In this document: positions 32,991 through 45,240 of the stretch, in pieces
How the letters are laid out: the number at the start of each line of letters is the position of its first letter
Position numbering within the stretch: position 1 is the first letter of the stretch
Assembly: GCF_000471905.2 (NCBI RefSeq)
Contig: NW_006494931.1
Location: 7,615,202-7,679,201 of the forward strand
Length of the DNA stretch: 64,000 bases
DNA from: Amborella trichopoda
Lineage: Eukaryota > Streptophyta > Magnoliopsida > Amborellales > Amborellaceae
Reading direction: 5' to 3'
Notes under the pieces: generated by a model
Databases searched by the model: none
What the model was told of the DNA's origin: nothing
What the model saw: the letters and a program-made list of their open reading frames with translations, nothing else
Translations under genes and position numbers: made by a program

Positions 32991-33205
32991 ATCCCCAGCA
33001 CCGGGTGAATTTCAAATAGCCCTAGAGCTAGTTGACGCAGCCCCGAGTGAATTTCAAAACAACCCGAGTGCCAGTTGACTTAGCGCCGGGTGTGTTTCCA
33101 AACAACCCTAGCGCTGGTTGATTTTGCACTAGGTGTGTTTCAAAATGACCCTAGCATCGGTTAACTTAGCACTGGTTGTCTTCAAACAATATCATGGGTC
33201 GTTCG
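32991..33205. repeat. 43-bp tandem repeat, about 4.5 copies
   Basis: Units start at 33034, 33077, 33120 and 33163, exactly 43 bp apart. Each has TTAGC or GCAGC, CCGGGTG or similar, TTTCAAA, and CCCTAGCGCTGGTT. Part of the element C 3' spacer. Confidence 0.8.
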
Positions 33206-33725
33206 CAGTGTCAACAGAGTATTTAACAACCCAACGTCGGTTGTATTTTGAGAACTCAGCTCCAGTTGAATACTCCCAAGAAACCACCAGCGCTACACCT
33301 GACGCCGGCCATATTTCTAGCAGCCTATTATCACCTACTCCAGGTTGAAGTCTTGTGCGTCCTACTACTTATCCTTAGTGGGGTTGCACCCAAATTGTGG
33401 CCTATCATCCTTAATGGAGTTAGGAGCTATCCATCATCCCCATAGGAGTCACACCAGTACTGCAGAACATTGTCCTCAGTGAAGTTAGGGTCATTCTTAC
33501 CTCTTCAATTTTCTGTGGGTCTGTTTCACACCAAGCCATCTTTCACCCTAGAGAGTATGCTTACCACGCACTACACCTTAGTGAATTATGCTTTTGTTGG
33601 CCATCCTTCATCAGGACACCATTTCCATTTGAGCCTTCAGTTTGTGAATGGTCTTAACCATCTTATCGCAGGGAGTCGGATTGTCATCCAGAGATCTATT
33701 CCCCATGAAGCTTCACCTACATCGT
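33206..33725. other. Element C 3' spacer, matches 55.1-55.5 kb in reverse
   Basis: No gene. Phrases such as CTTAGTGGGGTTGCA and CCATGAAGCTTCACC-type sequence correspond, reversed, to 55090-55540. Frames of 65 to 105 codons here are not supported by motif or conservation. Confidence 0.5.
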
Positions 33726-34190
33726 GGCACAGCCTCGGTCCATGCGGTATGAACCTAAACTGCACAGCCTCGGTCCATGCTATATGATCCTAAACTTCAC
33801 AGTGTTGGTCCGTGCTGCATGACCCTAAACTGCATAGCCATGGTCCAAACTATATGACCTTAAACTGTAGCGGAGGTCTAGTTGCACGACCTTAATCTTC
33901 ATGATCCTAGCTTATGACTTAAAACTGCATAACCAGTGTCCAAGCTACATGACCTTAAACTATAGTACACGTCCTAGCCGCATGACGTTAAAAGGTTCAG
34001 CACCATGGTCCGAACTATATGACCTAAAATTGTAGCGGAGATGTAGATGCACTACCTTAAACTGCATGGTCCTAGTTGTATGACTTTAAACTGTGTAACC
34101 ACGGTCCAACTATATGACCTTAAACCTTAATGCATGTCCTGGCCGCATGACGATAAACTGTTTTGCACAAGTTAAGGAGGCATGACCATA
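33726..34190 (-). repeat. 35-bp tandem array in element C 3' spacer
   Basis: Units of CACAGCCTCGGTCCATGC plus TATGACCTTAAACTG repeat every 35 bp with increasing divergence to the right. It is the reverse complement of the array at 54.64-56.09 kb, matching the reverse orientation of that element. Confidence 0.8.
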
Positions 34191-34409
34191 AACTTGCCCC
34201 CACATATGCGCACACACCTTTTACGTGTACTTTTCACTCTCGCCTGCCCTAACCTACCTGTTAGTGTGCACGCACCACCATCATTACCTCCCCAGTGATT
34301 TCATTCATTTCATCACCATACCTCATTCCCCAGTGATGCTTACTCGATCTCACAAAATGGTGAACTATTCCTCCATCCATACTCGCTGTAACTTAGTGGG
34401 TCACCCATA
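34191..34409. other. Spacer before gap
   Basis: Contains a single copy resembling the 100-bp repeat that is tandem at 54.23-54.61 kb (phrase CATTACCTCCCCAGTGA). No gene. Confidence 0.5.
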
Positions 34410-34684
34410 NNNNNNNNNNNNNNNNNNNNNNNNNNNNNNNNNNNNNNNNNNNNNNNNNNNNNNNNNNNNNNNNNNNNNNNNNNNNNNNNNNNNNNNNNNN
34501 NNNNNNNNNNNNNNNNNNNNNNNNNNNNNNNNNNNNNNNNNNNNNNNNNNNNNNNNNNNNNNNNNNNNNNNNNNNNNNNNNNNNNNNNNNNNNNNNNNNN
34601 NNNNNNNNNNNNNNNNNNNNNNNNNNNNNNNNNNNNNNNNNNNNNNNNNNNNNNNNNNNNNNNNNNNNNNNNNNNNNNNNNNNN
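34410..34684. other. Assembly gap (275 N)
   Basis: Run of N within the element C 3' spacer. Open frames through it are not real. By comparison with 53.95-54.23 kb the gap probably hides ordinary spacer or further repeat units. Confidence 0.99.
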
Positions 34685-35813
34685 TAGGTCCCGAAGGCTT
34701 AACCTTAAACATGGCTTCACAAAAAGTGATGATAAGATAATGGGCATGGTGTATACCTTAACAAGGACCATTATGAGTAAAAATAACGAACGGGCATGGT
34801 CACAAAACCATGAGTAAAAGAGTTCCGTGAATAAAAATCAGGCACGATATAAACCTGAAAGGGGATCGTGAGTAAAAATGAATGAAAAGGCTGGACATAG
34901 CCGAAAGGTTATGGGAAAAAGAGCCCCAAAATAAAGAAGTTGGTGAAAACCGTCTCTACGGCGCCGCTTCCCAAGTTCAAGAGCAAATCTGTAAAGGACG
35001 CTTGGACCAATAAATAGAAGTAGCATCCATCTCAACAAGCAACTTCAGCCCTCACTCAAAAGAAGAAAAGCCTTGGTATCCCAATATCAGGACTCCAAAA
35101 ATATGATCGTCAAGGAAAAGATTTCGACAGCCTGAGTCCAATTGCAAAAGGACTCGAAAGACAAAAGACTCTCCAAGATGGCAAGAAAAGTCTCATGAGG
35201 AAGAACTTTATTCCCACGAGGTCACAAACATACTCTAGAAATAAATACTCCAAAGGCAAGAAACTGACAAAGCGAGGGTAGAACCTACCAGAGCTGTCAG
35301 CTCGTCTAGCCGGCACGACCAGACCTTGGAGATCGGCTAATAGAACCTGCGCCCAACTGGACTCGGTAGACAGGACTCATAGTGGTACTCTGAACGTTGA
35401 AAGAAAACCTGGTGTAGTAGCAAACAATGCCTAACAAAGCAAACCAACGAACCCAGACCAAATGGGAACAATGCCCCTCCACATGGCACTCAATTGCCAT
35501 ATGGGCCTGATTCTGACTAACGAGCTCTGTAGAAAATCCTCAGCTTCATAATCACCAACAGTTCGCACAAGGGTAAGGACTTCAACAAGATCCCTAAAAA
35601 AAAAAAAATTCTCTTCTCCCCCTAAAGTCTCCATGGACGGACCTGTGAACAATGCATCCCAACTTCTGAGTAGCCTAGTTAGACTATTATGTGAATCATC
35701 TCGATGTTCACATGGTCCTGTGGCTAGGAAGGAAAAAGGTAAAGCCAAAGGAAATTTTATGAAATGATTGTCCTTCTCTCTTCTCTTGAAGCACAGAATT
35801 CAGTGGGGTAAGC
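34685..35813. other. Element C 3' internal end, antisense to 52.8-54 kb
   Basis: Read on the minus strand this aligns with 52823-53960 on the plus strand, for example CCATGGAGACTTTA near 35625 (reverse) and 52980. Minus-strand frames (35431-35748, 105 codons; 35306-35500; 35110-35316; 34838-35038) are similar to broken plus-strand frames there, so a coding origin on the antisense strand is possible, but none has a motif I recognise. The right edge GTGGGGTAAGC precedes the LTR start and is G-rich like a polypurine tract. Confidence 0.5.
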
Positions 35814-37465
35814 TGTTTTAACGTATTTTTTAGCACTTTGGTCCCTGGTAGGATGCAGGTTAATTCCCAACAGTCTCATAATGGCCTTAGATTAGTCAAG
35901 ATCGTCATCAACACTTCAAAAGACCACCTGTAAAGTTTCATCGTGATCAAACATGTCTAAGGCAGTGAACACAAAGAAAAAATTTCAACGAAATTGGTCT
36001 CTAGAACGCTAAAATGGATCCCGTAACTAAAGCTATACATTTGGTACGTCAAACAGTTGTGAGATCAATGTCATTAGATCCGGCACGATCGTAAATCCCT
36101 GTGGGTCAAGTTTTGGCTTAATCTAACACTCCAAGACAAAGTTATGGGTAAAAGACTAAAAACGAGGTAGGTCGCACACTATTCCCGTGTGGCCTCACTA
36201 CACTAAAACACCATTAAAGGTCGTTGCTTTCACAGTCATGGGGTGGTCACTTTCGGTGTTTATATCTCACTTGTTTCAAGTCGAATCACTCAAAAATTTG
36301 GTGAGCGTGTTCGTCTCATCATGACGAACAATTCAATATGTGGTACGCCTCGAGCGACGCTCAAGAAGAGAGAAAAACTAAATGAAAGCCGTTGATCTGT
36401 GAAGGAAGTTATAGAAAATTCAATAGCAGCACACCTCGTTTGAGCAGCTAGATCACGACGCTAGCATACCCTCGCCAGGAAACCAATTGCATTATGTGCG
36501 TGAGGTCCGAGGCTATCTATGGTCTGAACCTCGCGTACGATGAACAATTGGATTTCACACAGGAAGGCATCAAACCTACTGAAAATTTTGGCCACCGGAT
36601 TTCAAGATTCTGGTCAAAATATCAAGACGATAAAATCTTCATCCGGACACGAAATCAAGCTACATTCGTTGCAATATGATCGTGACGGCATACTCAGTGT
36701 GATTCAATGAAGCTATCACGAAGAAACATCAAGGAATGAGCACACAATCAATCCGAAGTTTTCAAGATTTATCCAATATTCAAGTCTCATGATCATGGCT
36801 CAAAAACATGATTCATGGCTCAAAGTTGGTATCAAAATGATTGCCATGCCGATCCTTAGAAGAAAACAATAATCTTTCGATCAAACGGGCATCAGAATGA
36901 CCTCGGGTCAGCCACAAAAGATCACACAAGTTCTCGGGCAATTGTAGGGATTGTTATGAAATTTTACATATTGTTAAGCAGAGGCAAAACAGTCAGTCCT
37001 TTTGCACTCATTTTTAGAATTTCTTTGAATTCAATTAAATTGTAATTATCTTCAATTCTAGGTATTTTTCAGGTGTACAAACAGGCAATGCCTCATTGTA
37101 AAAAAAAGAGAAAAAAGGGGATTCATTCTTCTTGGATCAATCAATAAAATTTTGGCTTTTTTTTGAGTTTGTGGGTATGTCTTGGAGAGGGAGAGAGGAG
37201 AGAGAAGAAATGGGCTGGCACTCTTCGAGAAGGTAGCTTTCTCTCTCCTCCCCTCTTTCTCTTTCATCCCCTCATTATCTCTCCTCCTATCTTCTCATCT
37301 CTATCTCTCTCTTCTTCTCGTCTCTAACTCTATCTCTCTCTTCTAGTCTTTATCTCACCCATCCTTTCTTCTTGTCTCCATCCTTTTCTCTCTTTTCTCC
37401 TCACCTATATCTCCATCCGTCCCCTTCTAATGCAAATGGCAGGGGAAGGTGCAAGCAGCCCTCGA
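35814..37465 (+). repeat. 3' LTR of element C, first part
   Basis: Starts TGTTTTAACG after a G-rich run. It aligns with 13253-14860 along U3 (shared phrases include GACATGTCTAAGGCA, with one difference here, and GGGTCAAGTTTT), then a shorter CT-rich stretch (37230-37440). It is interrupted at 37465 by element F/G; the sequence CTCGA (37461-37465) before the break resembles CTCGG (47986-47990) after it. Confidence 0.7.
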
Positions 37466-38281
37466 TGTATATATATATATATATTTATTTTTTTTTATTT
37501 TTTAAAATTTTTGAACTTTTATGAATCATAGTTAAACTAAGTAGGGAAAAAATTACTTAGATGAAATATAACAAACTAAAATAAAATCAGATATCCAAAA
37601 TAGGCAGACCTATCTGAGGCAAAATATTTTTCTAATATTTTAAAAAAAATTATTTTGAGCCAAAATTTGGTGAACAATCATCCCAAAGGCTCTAAAACAG
37701 ATCTGTGGGGTCCCAAAAATTTTCAAGGACCTTTGCAGTTGGGCGTCATGGGTAGTGTTGCCCGGGCGGCACTATTGGTGTCGCCCTTGCAAGGTTGCCC
37801 AAAAAACAATTTTTTTTTAAATTTTTTTCTTGTTAAAATTAAGGAAATAAGACAATTTTAAAATTGTAAGAAGCTGGAGAAAAATATATTTTTGATGAAA
37901 TAAATTAAAACAGAGTAAACAGACAAAAGTAGATAGGACAGATCTGTATCAAGTAAACTATTTTTTTGATATGTTTAAAAATTTTATTTGCCACTGAAAT
38001 TTTGTGAAAAGTCATAAAAACAGACCTAGAACATATTTTCAAAGTTTCAGCAAATTCAGAAACTTTCGAATTTGGGGTGACATGGGGAATGTCACCTTGG
38101 ATCTGAGCGGCACTGGTGGTGTCGCCCAGATCAGACAAGATTTCAGAGCACTAAAACCCTGAATCCTGATCCCCGTAGATTCTTGGGACTTTTTGTGACT
38201 GATCACAGTTAAAAATAATGAAATAAAATTGTACTTTGGCGCTTGGATCATGCTCGAATTGCCCCACGGCGGGCATCAAAC
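37466..38281 (-). repeat. Short internal remnant beyond the F/G LTR
   Basis: Lies to the left of the LTR 38282-39713, across a motif (38261-38280 on the minus strand) that resembles the F primer site. It is A/T-rich and holds two diverged copies of a module of about 330 bp, each with a GTGTCGCC-type inverted repeat (37747-37795 and 38077-38135). It begins with TG followed by a TA repeat at 37466. No gene. Confidence 0.45.
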
Positions 38282-39713
38282 TGTTTATAATGAAAATTAG
38301 ACAAATATTCCGATGAATATCTCTAGATTTTAACACATTGAACTAAATGAATATGAAAGAAATAAAATGGTAAAAAAAGTGGGACAAATAGAATTCAGGT
38401 CTGAGGCCATATCTGCCCAGAAACGAGCAGATTTGTTCTCAGATCTATGGCAGGGCCAACATGATCCAGAGCATCCAAAATACGATTTTAAATAAAATTA
38501 ACAAAACAGATCAAAATAAAATTAAAATAATAAAATAATAAAAAAAAGAAATAAATGATATCGAACCGGGCAGGATGGCCCAGGACTCTCGAGCCTTCTG
38601 GGGCTCGCCCGTATCATAGTCAATCATCTTTTGTCTCTATGAGTTGGATGTTTATCATAAAACCTCTTCGGTGTGAAGGCTTTGATTTGGGATTTTGTGT
38701 CCTAAGGGTAGATCTGGTATGTGTCATAAGGGTAAATCTGGGGTTTCTCTCAGGGGGCTAAGGCTTTCTAACCCAATTTTCAGGGATTTCTCTCATAGCT
38801 CCTTCAGCTTTTTAATCTCTATCCCTTCTATCTTTTTCTTTCTCTGCAGGGTCTCTGATCTCTATCTCTCTCTATATTTTTTTCTCTACAGGTTTCTGAT
38901 CTCTATCTCTCTATATCATAGGGTTTTCTCTCTCTCCAGTCACGATCCCCTTTTTTTCTATTTCTTTCCCCCTCTAAATGGCCCTAAAAAGATACTAAAA
39001 AGGGGGAGAAATTTGTTAGGGAGAATATCTTCCCATAACCAACATGTTTACTCAAACAAAACACGTTTTTGGAGGCCTAGGATCTGGGCGACACGGCTAG
39101 TGTCACCCCAAAAATAGGTTAAAACGTGGAAAATGGTGGAAAATCCTGGTTTGGGGCAAAAGGGGTGGGCGACACAGGCAGTGTCGCCCGGGAGACACTA
39201 CCTGTGTTGCCAAAAAAAAAATTGGTCAAAATTGATTTTTTAAACTTTGGGTGTGTTCCTTAGCCTCTTATGAAGCTACCAGAAAAAATTTGGGTCAAAA
39301 TGGAATTTGTTTACTACTTTTAATGATTTATTTTGTAAAAATAGGGCATTTACAAAATGACTTGGATGACATTAATAGTGTTGCCCATGTGACACCACTT
39401 GTATTGCCCATACCAAAATTTGTCCAAATTGATTTTTTTCACTTTGGATACATTCCTCAGCCTTTGTGATGCTCTCAAGAAAAATTTGGGTCAAAACAGG
39501 GTTTTTAACTTTTTTTAATGATTCTTTTGGTAAAACAGGGCGTTTACAAAACTCTGAGTCAAAACAGGATTTCCATAGGGTTTCGGGCAGGCAGACTAGT
39601 TCTAGGCCACAAGGTAGGTTGTGTGAACTATGGATTTGGATTTACTAGGTTAAGTGTGATCCTAAGGGTTCAAGAAACCATAAAATTTGTCAGATTTAAA
39701 ATGGGGGTCTACA
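38282..39713 (-). repeat. LTR of the F/G family, enlarged (1432 bp)
   Basis: On the minus strand it starts TGTAGACCCCC like the other two family LTRs and ends at TATAAACA. The outer parts align with 47191-47985; the extra 600 bp (about 39070-39650) consists of two units of about 200 bp, each with a pair of GGCGACAC inverted repeats. The right flank has a CCAAAGAGA purine run as at 18300, and the left flank has a primer-site-like motif. It may therefore serve as both the 3' LTR of F and the 5' LTR of another copy. Confidence 0.65.
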
Positions 39714-40929
39714 CCTGGGTGTTCAGAATCTCTTTGGATTTCTGATTTCGTTCCTCCACCATTCACCTTGCGAAGCTCTAGATGATCGAGGACCTTAACA
39801 ATGTTCCATCAGGCTAATGCTCATTTGTTTTTCTTTTGACACCATTTTGACTTAAGAAGAAGGAAGAGAAGATGTTTAGAGATAAAGGAATTTGGAGAAT
39901 AGAAGGAAGGAGAGAACTTCTTCCTTTTCATCACCCCGGAGTCGCTTCCGGATGTTCAGCCCAGTAGCCTTTTTTCCGACGCTTGGGGCTCCTTTTGAAT
40001 TTTCAGCTCAGCGGATTTTTTTTATTTTCATTTTTTGAATTGAAGAAGAAAACAATGACAATGGAAGAGGGGGAGGAGGAAGAAGAGTCAAAGGTTCCCG
40101 TTTAATTTTTTTTAGCAACTTGCGTTAAGATCAGGTAAGAATTCGATCATCTTTCCCTCCTTCAAGTGGTTGGGAGGTTCCAATATCGGTCTCCCTCTAA
40201 TTTCCCTTGACCCAGGTTAGCATCCAAAATATCTTTGACAATGGTTGCTGAATCTCCGTTGAACTTTTCCTTTCAGCTTCTCCACTTGAACCTTGATTTT
40301 GGGACTAGAAATTACTCTCAGTCTTCTGTATGGACGGATAGGGTAATCAGGGCTTTCCCGTTAATAGAGTACTTTATGTTACACATTAGGTGTTAATTCC
40401 TTTTAAAGTGTGAAAAATTAATGCCTCATTTGGTTATTTCAGGGGGTGAGTGATCACCCAACTCCTTTTCAATTATCTTTTTCATTACAAATTTTGTGCT
40501 GCTTTTAGATTAACTCCGTAGTAGGTTCCTTCTCAGTGCTCGAGCTTAGGTGAGACTCTCACACAAGAGGAGTGGTTGAGTTGGTATTAGATGGCCTTAC
40601 GGCATGTTGGGAGTCAATGAAAAAGGGTTCAATCTCATTAGTTTCCCTTGTGGTATTAAATGGCCTTATAACGTGTTGAGAATCAACAAACAAGAGTTCA
40701 ATCTCATTAGCTGCCCCTATTGTATCCTCTTCATGAGGATACAGTAGGAGTTTACCCCTATTGCATATTTTGATATGGTTGCCCCTGCAGGGCTTTATGT
40801 TCCGTTGGGAACTTGTTCTTCACAAGATGAATCCTCTTGATATGGTGCTGCTCCGGTTATTGGAGTTGTGCTCATGTCGTTAAGGACTTTTAGAGAGCCT
40901 GCCTCTTAAGGAGGCAACATGGTCAGATT
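39714..40929 (-). other. Element F 3' internal region, no pol found
   Basis: No RT, RNase H or integrase motif on either strand. A 69-bp tandem duplication (40582-40650 and 40651-40719) is open in one minus-strand frame across both copies. A/T-rich and T-run sequence otherwise. Confidence 0.5.
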
Positions 40930-43900
40930 TTAAATATCCAATTCTTGATCCCAGATTGGTGAATCATTCAAGAAATCTTGTGAAGGTGGCTTAGGTGGGC
41001 CCCTTAAAATTTTCAAAGGTTCGAGCTCTATCAACTCTAGTGAAGATGCCAAATCTTTGGGAATAGTGAAATTTGGGATCTTTGCTTCTCCATCATATAT
41101 AACTGGGTTCACCTCAAAGATTTGGCATCTTCAATAGAGTTGATAGAGCTCGAACCTTTTGAAATTCTAAGGGGCCAACATATTGATCCCTTGTTACCTT
41201 TGGGGTGTTGACCCCTTACTTGGAAGATGATCCCTTCTCATTGATCTAGATCACATCAATTTCTAACACATCGTCCTCATCATATTGATCCCACTTAGGT
41301 GGGTCGTCAAGGTTTTGAGGTGAAGGGCTTCCTTTTAGCACTTTCTCATTTGCCCCCTCACTAGTTATTGTCTCAAAATTAACGTTTTTCTTGCCGTCAT
41401 GAGCTTGGTTGACCTTATGCTGGAGTTCATATTGCTCTTGCGAGTTTGATTTATTACCACACACGTATGGACCATTTATTGTATTAACTTGAAAGTACGG
41501 GTTGAAGGGTTCATATGCCCTAGTGTGACTCTTGATGATGGGGATTTCTTGTACCACTTTTGGGAGTATATCTTAGAGTGGAAGTCCATGTGCAATACCC
41601 CTTTCTTCGGTTATGGGCTTCGAGCTAAGGACATCCTCATTGCTTTGATCTTGAGTATCCTTAGTCATTAACTCCAAGGTGAGGTTATGCTCTGTTTGTT
41701 CTTCATCTACTGGACTTTTCAGTTGATTTCTTCTCGTGCTCCAAGGCCTTTGTGGATGTTCTTCAGGATTAGGCACAACTTGTTATTCTCTTGAGTTAAT
41801 CAGATTGAAATCAGTATTCTTTGTCAAGACATCTTCCTTTTTTACACTTATCATGTCGTTATAGATGAGATCTTGAACTCTATGTCTAAAAGCTCGACAT
41901 TCCTCAGTGATATGAGCATAGTTTTGATGGCAATAGCACCATCGCGATGTATCTCCTCCATATAAAGGAGGAATCTTGGTTGCTGTATGTAATTTTATGA
42001 GCCTTGCCTTAAGAAAATTCTTAATGACATCGGTTATAGGCTTATCAATGAGAGTGAATTCCCTTGGTGTGGAAGTCTGCATTCTCCATGTGGAAGAATA
42101 CATTTTAGTCTTTCCTTGTGAATGATTTCCAGAGGGGATGCTTTTCATGATCATGATTACTTCTTCTTCTTGAGAGAGTTTTTCGATTGTGGCTTTATCT
42201 TCCTTGGCTCTCTCTTATCGTGATATTCTTTCAAGCATAACATCAAATGAGTAAGGGACTTCCCCCATATTGAAGAACATGACATATTCTGGAGTCATAT
42301 TCTCTATTGCCATTCTTACCTTCGCAGCTTCAAGGAGTGGAGTTTCAATAACTCGCATAGCGACCTCTCTGAATCTGGTTATAAACAGGGAAGGAGACTC
42401 GCTCGACTTCTGTTCGGTGAAAGTTAACTCACTAAGGGTGACGGGTCTTGGCCTTCCTCCACTATAGCGGGAGGAAAATTACCTTAACATTTCATCCGGA
42501 GTTGCTTGAGGGTCATCCTTCATGGATCTTTAGTGCCACATAAAGGGTACTTCTGATAAGTTGGTTGGGTCGGTCTCGCAGTATGTGGACCATCAATAAA
42601 TAGGCGTTGATGTGTGCCTCAGAATCCTCTTTCCTTGAACATATGTTTCTGAACTGTGGCAGCACAAACTCCACTGGTAGATATTCAAGGTTTCTTAGAA
42701 CTTCTTCTACATAAGCTTTAGGAGTTGAGAAATCCCATATTCCCATTTTCTCTAAAGAATCTTGGAGGTGTTTCATATGAGCGAGTTGAGTCATCATTAT
42801 AGCTCTGAGGTAGCTAGGTTGTATGGCCTGTTGAACCTGACTTTGTGGTATGCGGCTCATATAAACTGACTGTGGGGCCCATATAGCGGGTTGCCCCAAG
42901 GACTGAGCCTGAGGAATGTGTTGAATTGTCGGCTTGTAAAATCACCCGAGTTGAATTGGGTCAGAGCATACCCATTACTCGGAGGTTGCATAGCTTGGCC
43001 AAGTAATGAGGCCTGCAAGATAAGATCACCACTTAAATAGGATGGCCAATTCAAGTTGGTCTGACGACTAGACCGCTGACCTTGAAAGGGTAGGTCTACC
43101 TGACCCTGACCTTGATTGGATGATTTATCGCTAAGGTTAGTATATTCTCTTGCCCCATCACTGGACTGAAAGAGTGAAGGAATGTCATAACTGCTGTCAG
43201 AAAGAGTTTGCCCTCTAGGTACTCTTGGGCTCGAGTAATGATTAGAACTAGACCCCTGGCCCGTAGTGGGTTGGATTGGAAGGCTAACAGCCCTAAGATT
43301 ATCCTAGTTTGAGTCAAAATGTTGGACTTGGCCCATGGCTTGAGCTTTCAACCTGACTTTCCTGGATTGACTACACTGGATGGTGTACCCTTTATTCAGC
43401 CGGCCTTGAAAGTATGCATGCACCTAAGGATTGTCTTGATATCGCGTTAGGTCAAAACCTTGACCTTAATTGGTGCTGGGTTGCTTGGGTAGACTTTCCC
43501 TAGTTGTGTGGGAATCCACTCACTCACTAACTGGCTGATTGCCAAGACTGAAATGTTGGGATGCTAATTAACCATCGGGGTTCACACAACTAAGATCGGC
43601 AGACTCAGAGATTTGGGCAGGGGCCTTATTCTTGTCGTGCCGACTGGATTTGAGGTTAACCCCTATGTCTTGGAGGATTGCCCCCGGCTTGACTCCTTGA
43701 CTATTCAAGGTGTTACGAACCTTGTCAACCTATTGGCTTGTGACTTCTAAATGGTGTCCTTGAAGGCAGTTTGGATGGCTAGGTTTGGTTCCATTTGGGT
43801 CAAGAGTCGGCTCACCGACATGAGTGCTATGGATGATTTGAGAGGGTGCACTGTGATGGTGCCTCTCGGACTGGCTAGGTTCTCTAGATCTAGATTGAGC

Positions 43901-43945
43901 AGAGGCCATAGGGTTGGACCTTGCTCTACTATGATCATGGGTCAT
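40930..43945 (-). pseudogene. gag: Element F gag (Ty3/Gypsy), broken
   Basis: Capsid/nucleocapsid gene. The chosen start at 43945 opens MTHDHSRARSNPMASAQSRS, a basic Ser/Arg-rich N-terminus. Next come Pro/Gln-rich fragments (42857-43317). The capsid part at 42513-42899 (YLPVEFVLPQFRN, HINAYLLMVHILRDRPNQLI) and 42240-42470 (FTEQKSSESPSLFITRFREV, RMAIENMTPEYVMF) has Retrotrans_gag order. The nucleocapsid-like part (41783-42154) has WCYCHQNYAHITEECRAFRHRV, a C-H-H-C finger of the kind seen in Tat-type gag. An acidic C-terminal tail ends at 40930. Several stops and frameshifts. No pol follows, so the element looks gag-only. Confidence 0.75.
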
Positions 43946-44640
43946 GATTTCTAGACTCGTTGAGATCTAGACTCGATGCCTCAAGGTAGACCTAGTCTGA
44001 CTCTAGGGGCAAAACCCTAACTAAGACCTAGGCTAGAAGCTAGACTGGATGAATCTCGCTAACTCAATGGGTTTCGATTTAGACCCTGAACTAGAGTAAG
44101 CCTAGTCTAGCTCTTGAAGTAAGGCCTATGCTAAGACCTACACTAAGATTTAGACTAGATGGGACGAGTCTCGGCTTGGACCAAGAGTGGGTCTAGGTTC
44201 GTACCTGGGTGTGACCTGGTTCGGACCTGGACTGAGCTGGGTGCAAGCCTGGGTTGACCAAGAGGGTTTTGAAGATCAGACCAGGTGTGGACCTAGATTG
44301 GATCAAGATTGGTTTAAGCATGAGCCCTTGTCTTGGACCAAAAGGAGGCTTATGTTGGAACTTGGGTGTGAACTTGGTTCGGACTTAGGCTAGGTTGAGT
44401 ATAAGCCTGAACTTGGACCCAGAGAGTTTTGATGATCAGATCAGGTGTGGACCTAGACTTGATCAAGGTGGGTTTAGGCACGACCCCCTAGCTCGAATGA
44501 AAAGGGGAACTAGGTCGGACTTGAGAATGAATCAGGTTCGGGCTTGGGCTAGGCTGGGTATAAGCCTGAACTTGGACCCAAAGGGTCCAGCTCCAACTTG
44601 GACAAAAAGTGGGGTCGGACTAAGATCTAAGATTAATCAA
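43946..44640. repeat. Element F leader with tandem repeat, period about 158 bp
   Basis: GTTCGG recurs at 44219, 44377 and 44536, with CCTGGACTGAGCTGG or TTAGGCTAGG and AGATCAGACCAGG in each unit. To the left, 43960-44160 has shorter GACCTAGTCTAG-type repeats. Plus-strand frames of 68 and 84 codons follow the repeat and are not called genes. Confidence 0.65.
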
Positions 44641-45240
44641 CAAAAATAAGCAAGCACAGCACATGAAAACGTTTGACCTCAAGTATAGGTAGGCTTACAT
44701 TGATAGTGGGCTCCTAACTATTGAAATGCGACTAGGCTAATATAGGTCCCCACATAGGTCCTGGCCTCCTGTTATAGGATTATTACCAGGTCCTACTATA
44801 CGTGGAGTTTCTTTGAGGCAAAAGATTACGGAGGGGCGCTCACAGTTAATGTTACACGAATCCCAACTGCCTCGACACTCAAAGCTAGGCTCCTCTCATG
44901 CCATTAACGTGGATTTTGAGGGTTTTCGAAAATATTTGTTGGTTCCCTAGCTTTCCCGGTCCGGTGTGTGCAAGAGTGTGCAAAAAAGCACGCAAGTGAA
45001 AAGAAAAAATAGCAGACAGGCAAACACACAATGCAAAAAAAATGTGAGCACTTGGCACAAATTGTGCCAAGTGAGGTGTGCTTCGGGTCGGGTTTTAGAC
45101 TTACTAAAAGCACAGTTCAGATGTAGGGGTAAGCAACCCTTAAGAAGGTATATAGTAAATGAAAGTGGAACCAGGCACAACCTGTGCCTAGTTGAGAGCG
45201 CCCCGAGCCGAGGGTGACTCGATCAGAGCACAATTAGAGA
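44641..45240. other. Element F leader with strong palindrome
   Basis: Non-coding by motif search. Contains a perfect inverted repeat at 45049-45073 and a weaker relative at 45173-45189, each followed by similar sequence. Frames of 60 to 83 codons overlap on both strands here, as expected around a palindrome, and are not called. Confidence 0.55.
45049..45073. other. Perfect 12-bp inverted repeat with 1-base spacer
   Basis: CACTTGGCACAA (45049-45060), A, TTGTGCCAAGTG (45062-45073). A second copy, AGGCACA and TGTGCCT with a 3-base spacer, lies at 45173-45189. Both precede GAG..(5-10 bases)..CG-rich and then AGCACA, so they look like two copies of one module about 123 bp apart. Confidence 0.8.

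Noticed and set aside
34225..34771. 171- and 143-codon ORFs on both strands
   Set aside because: Mostly N translated as X; no real coding evidence.
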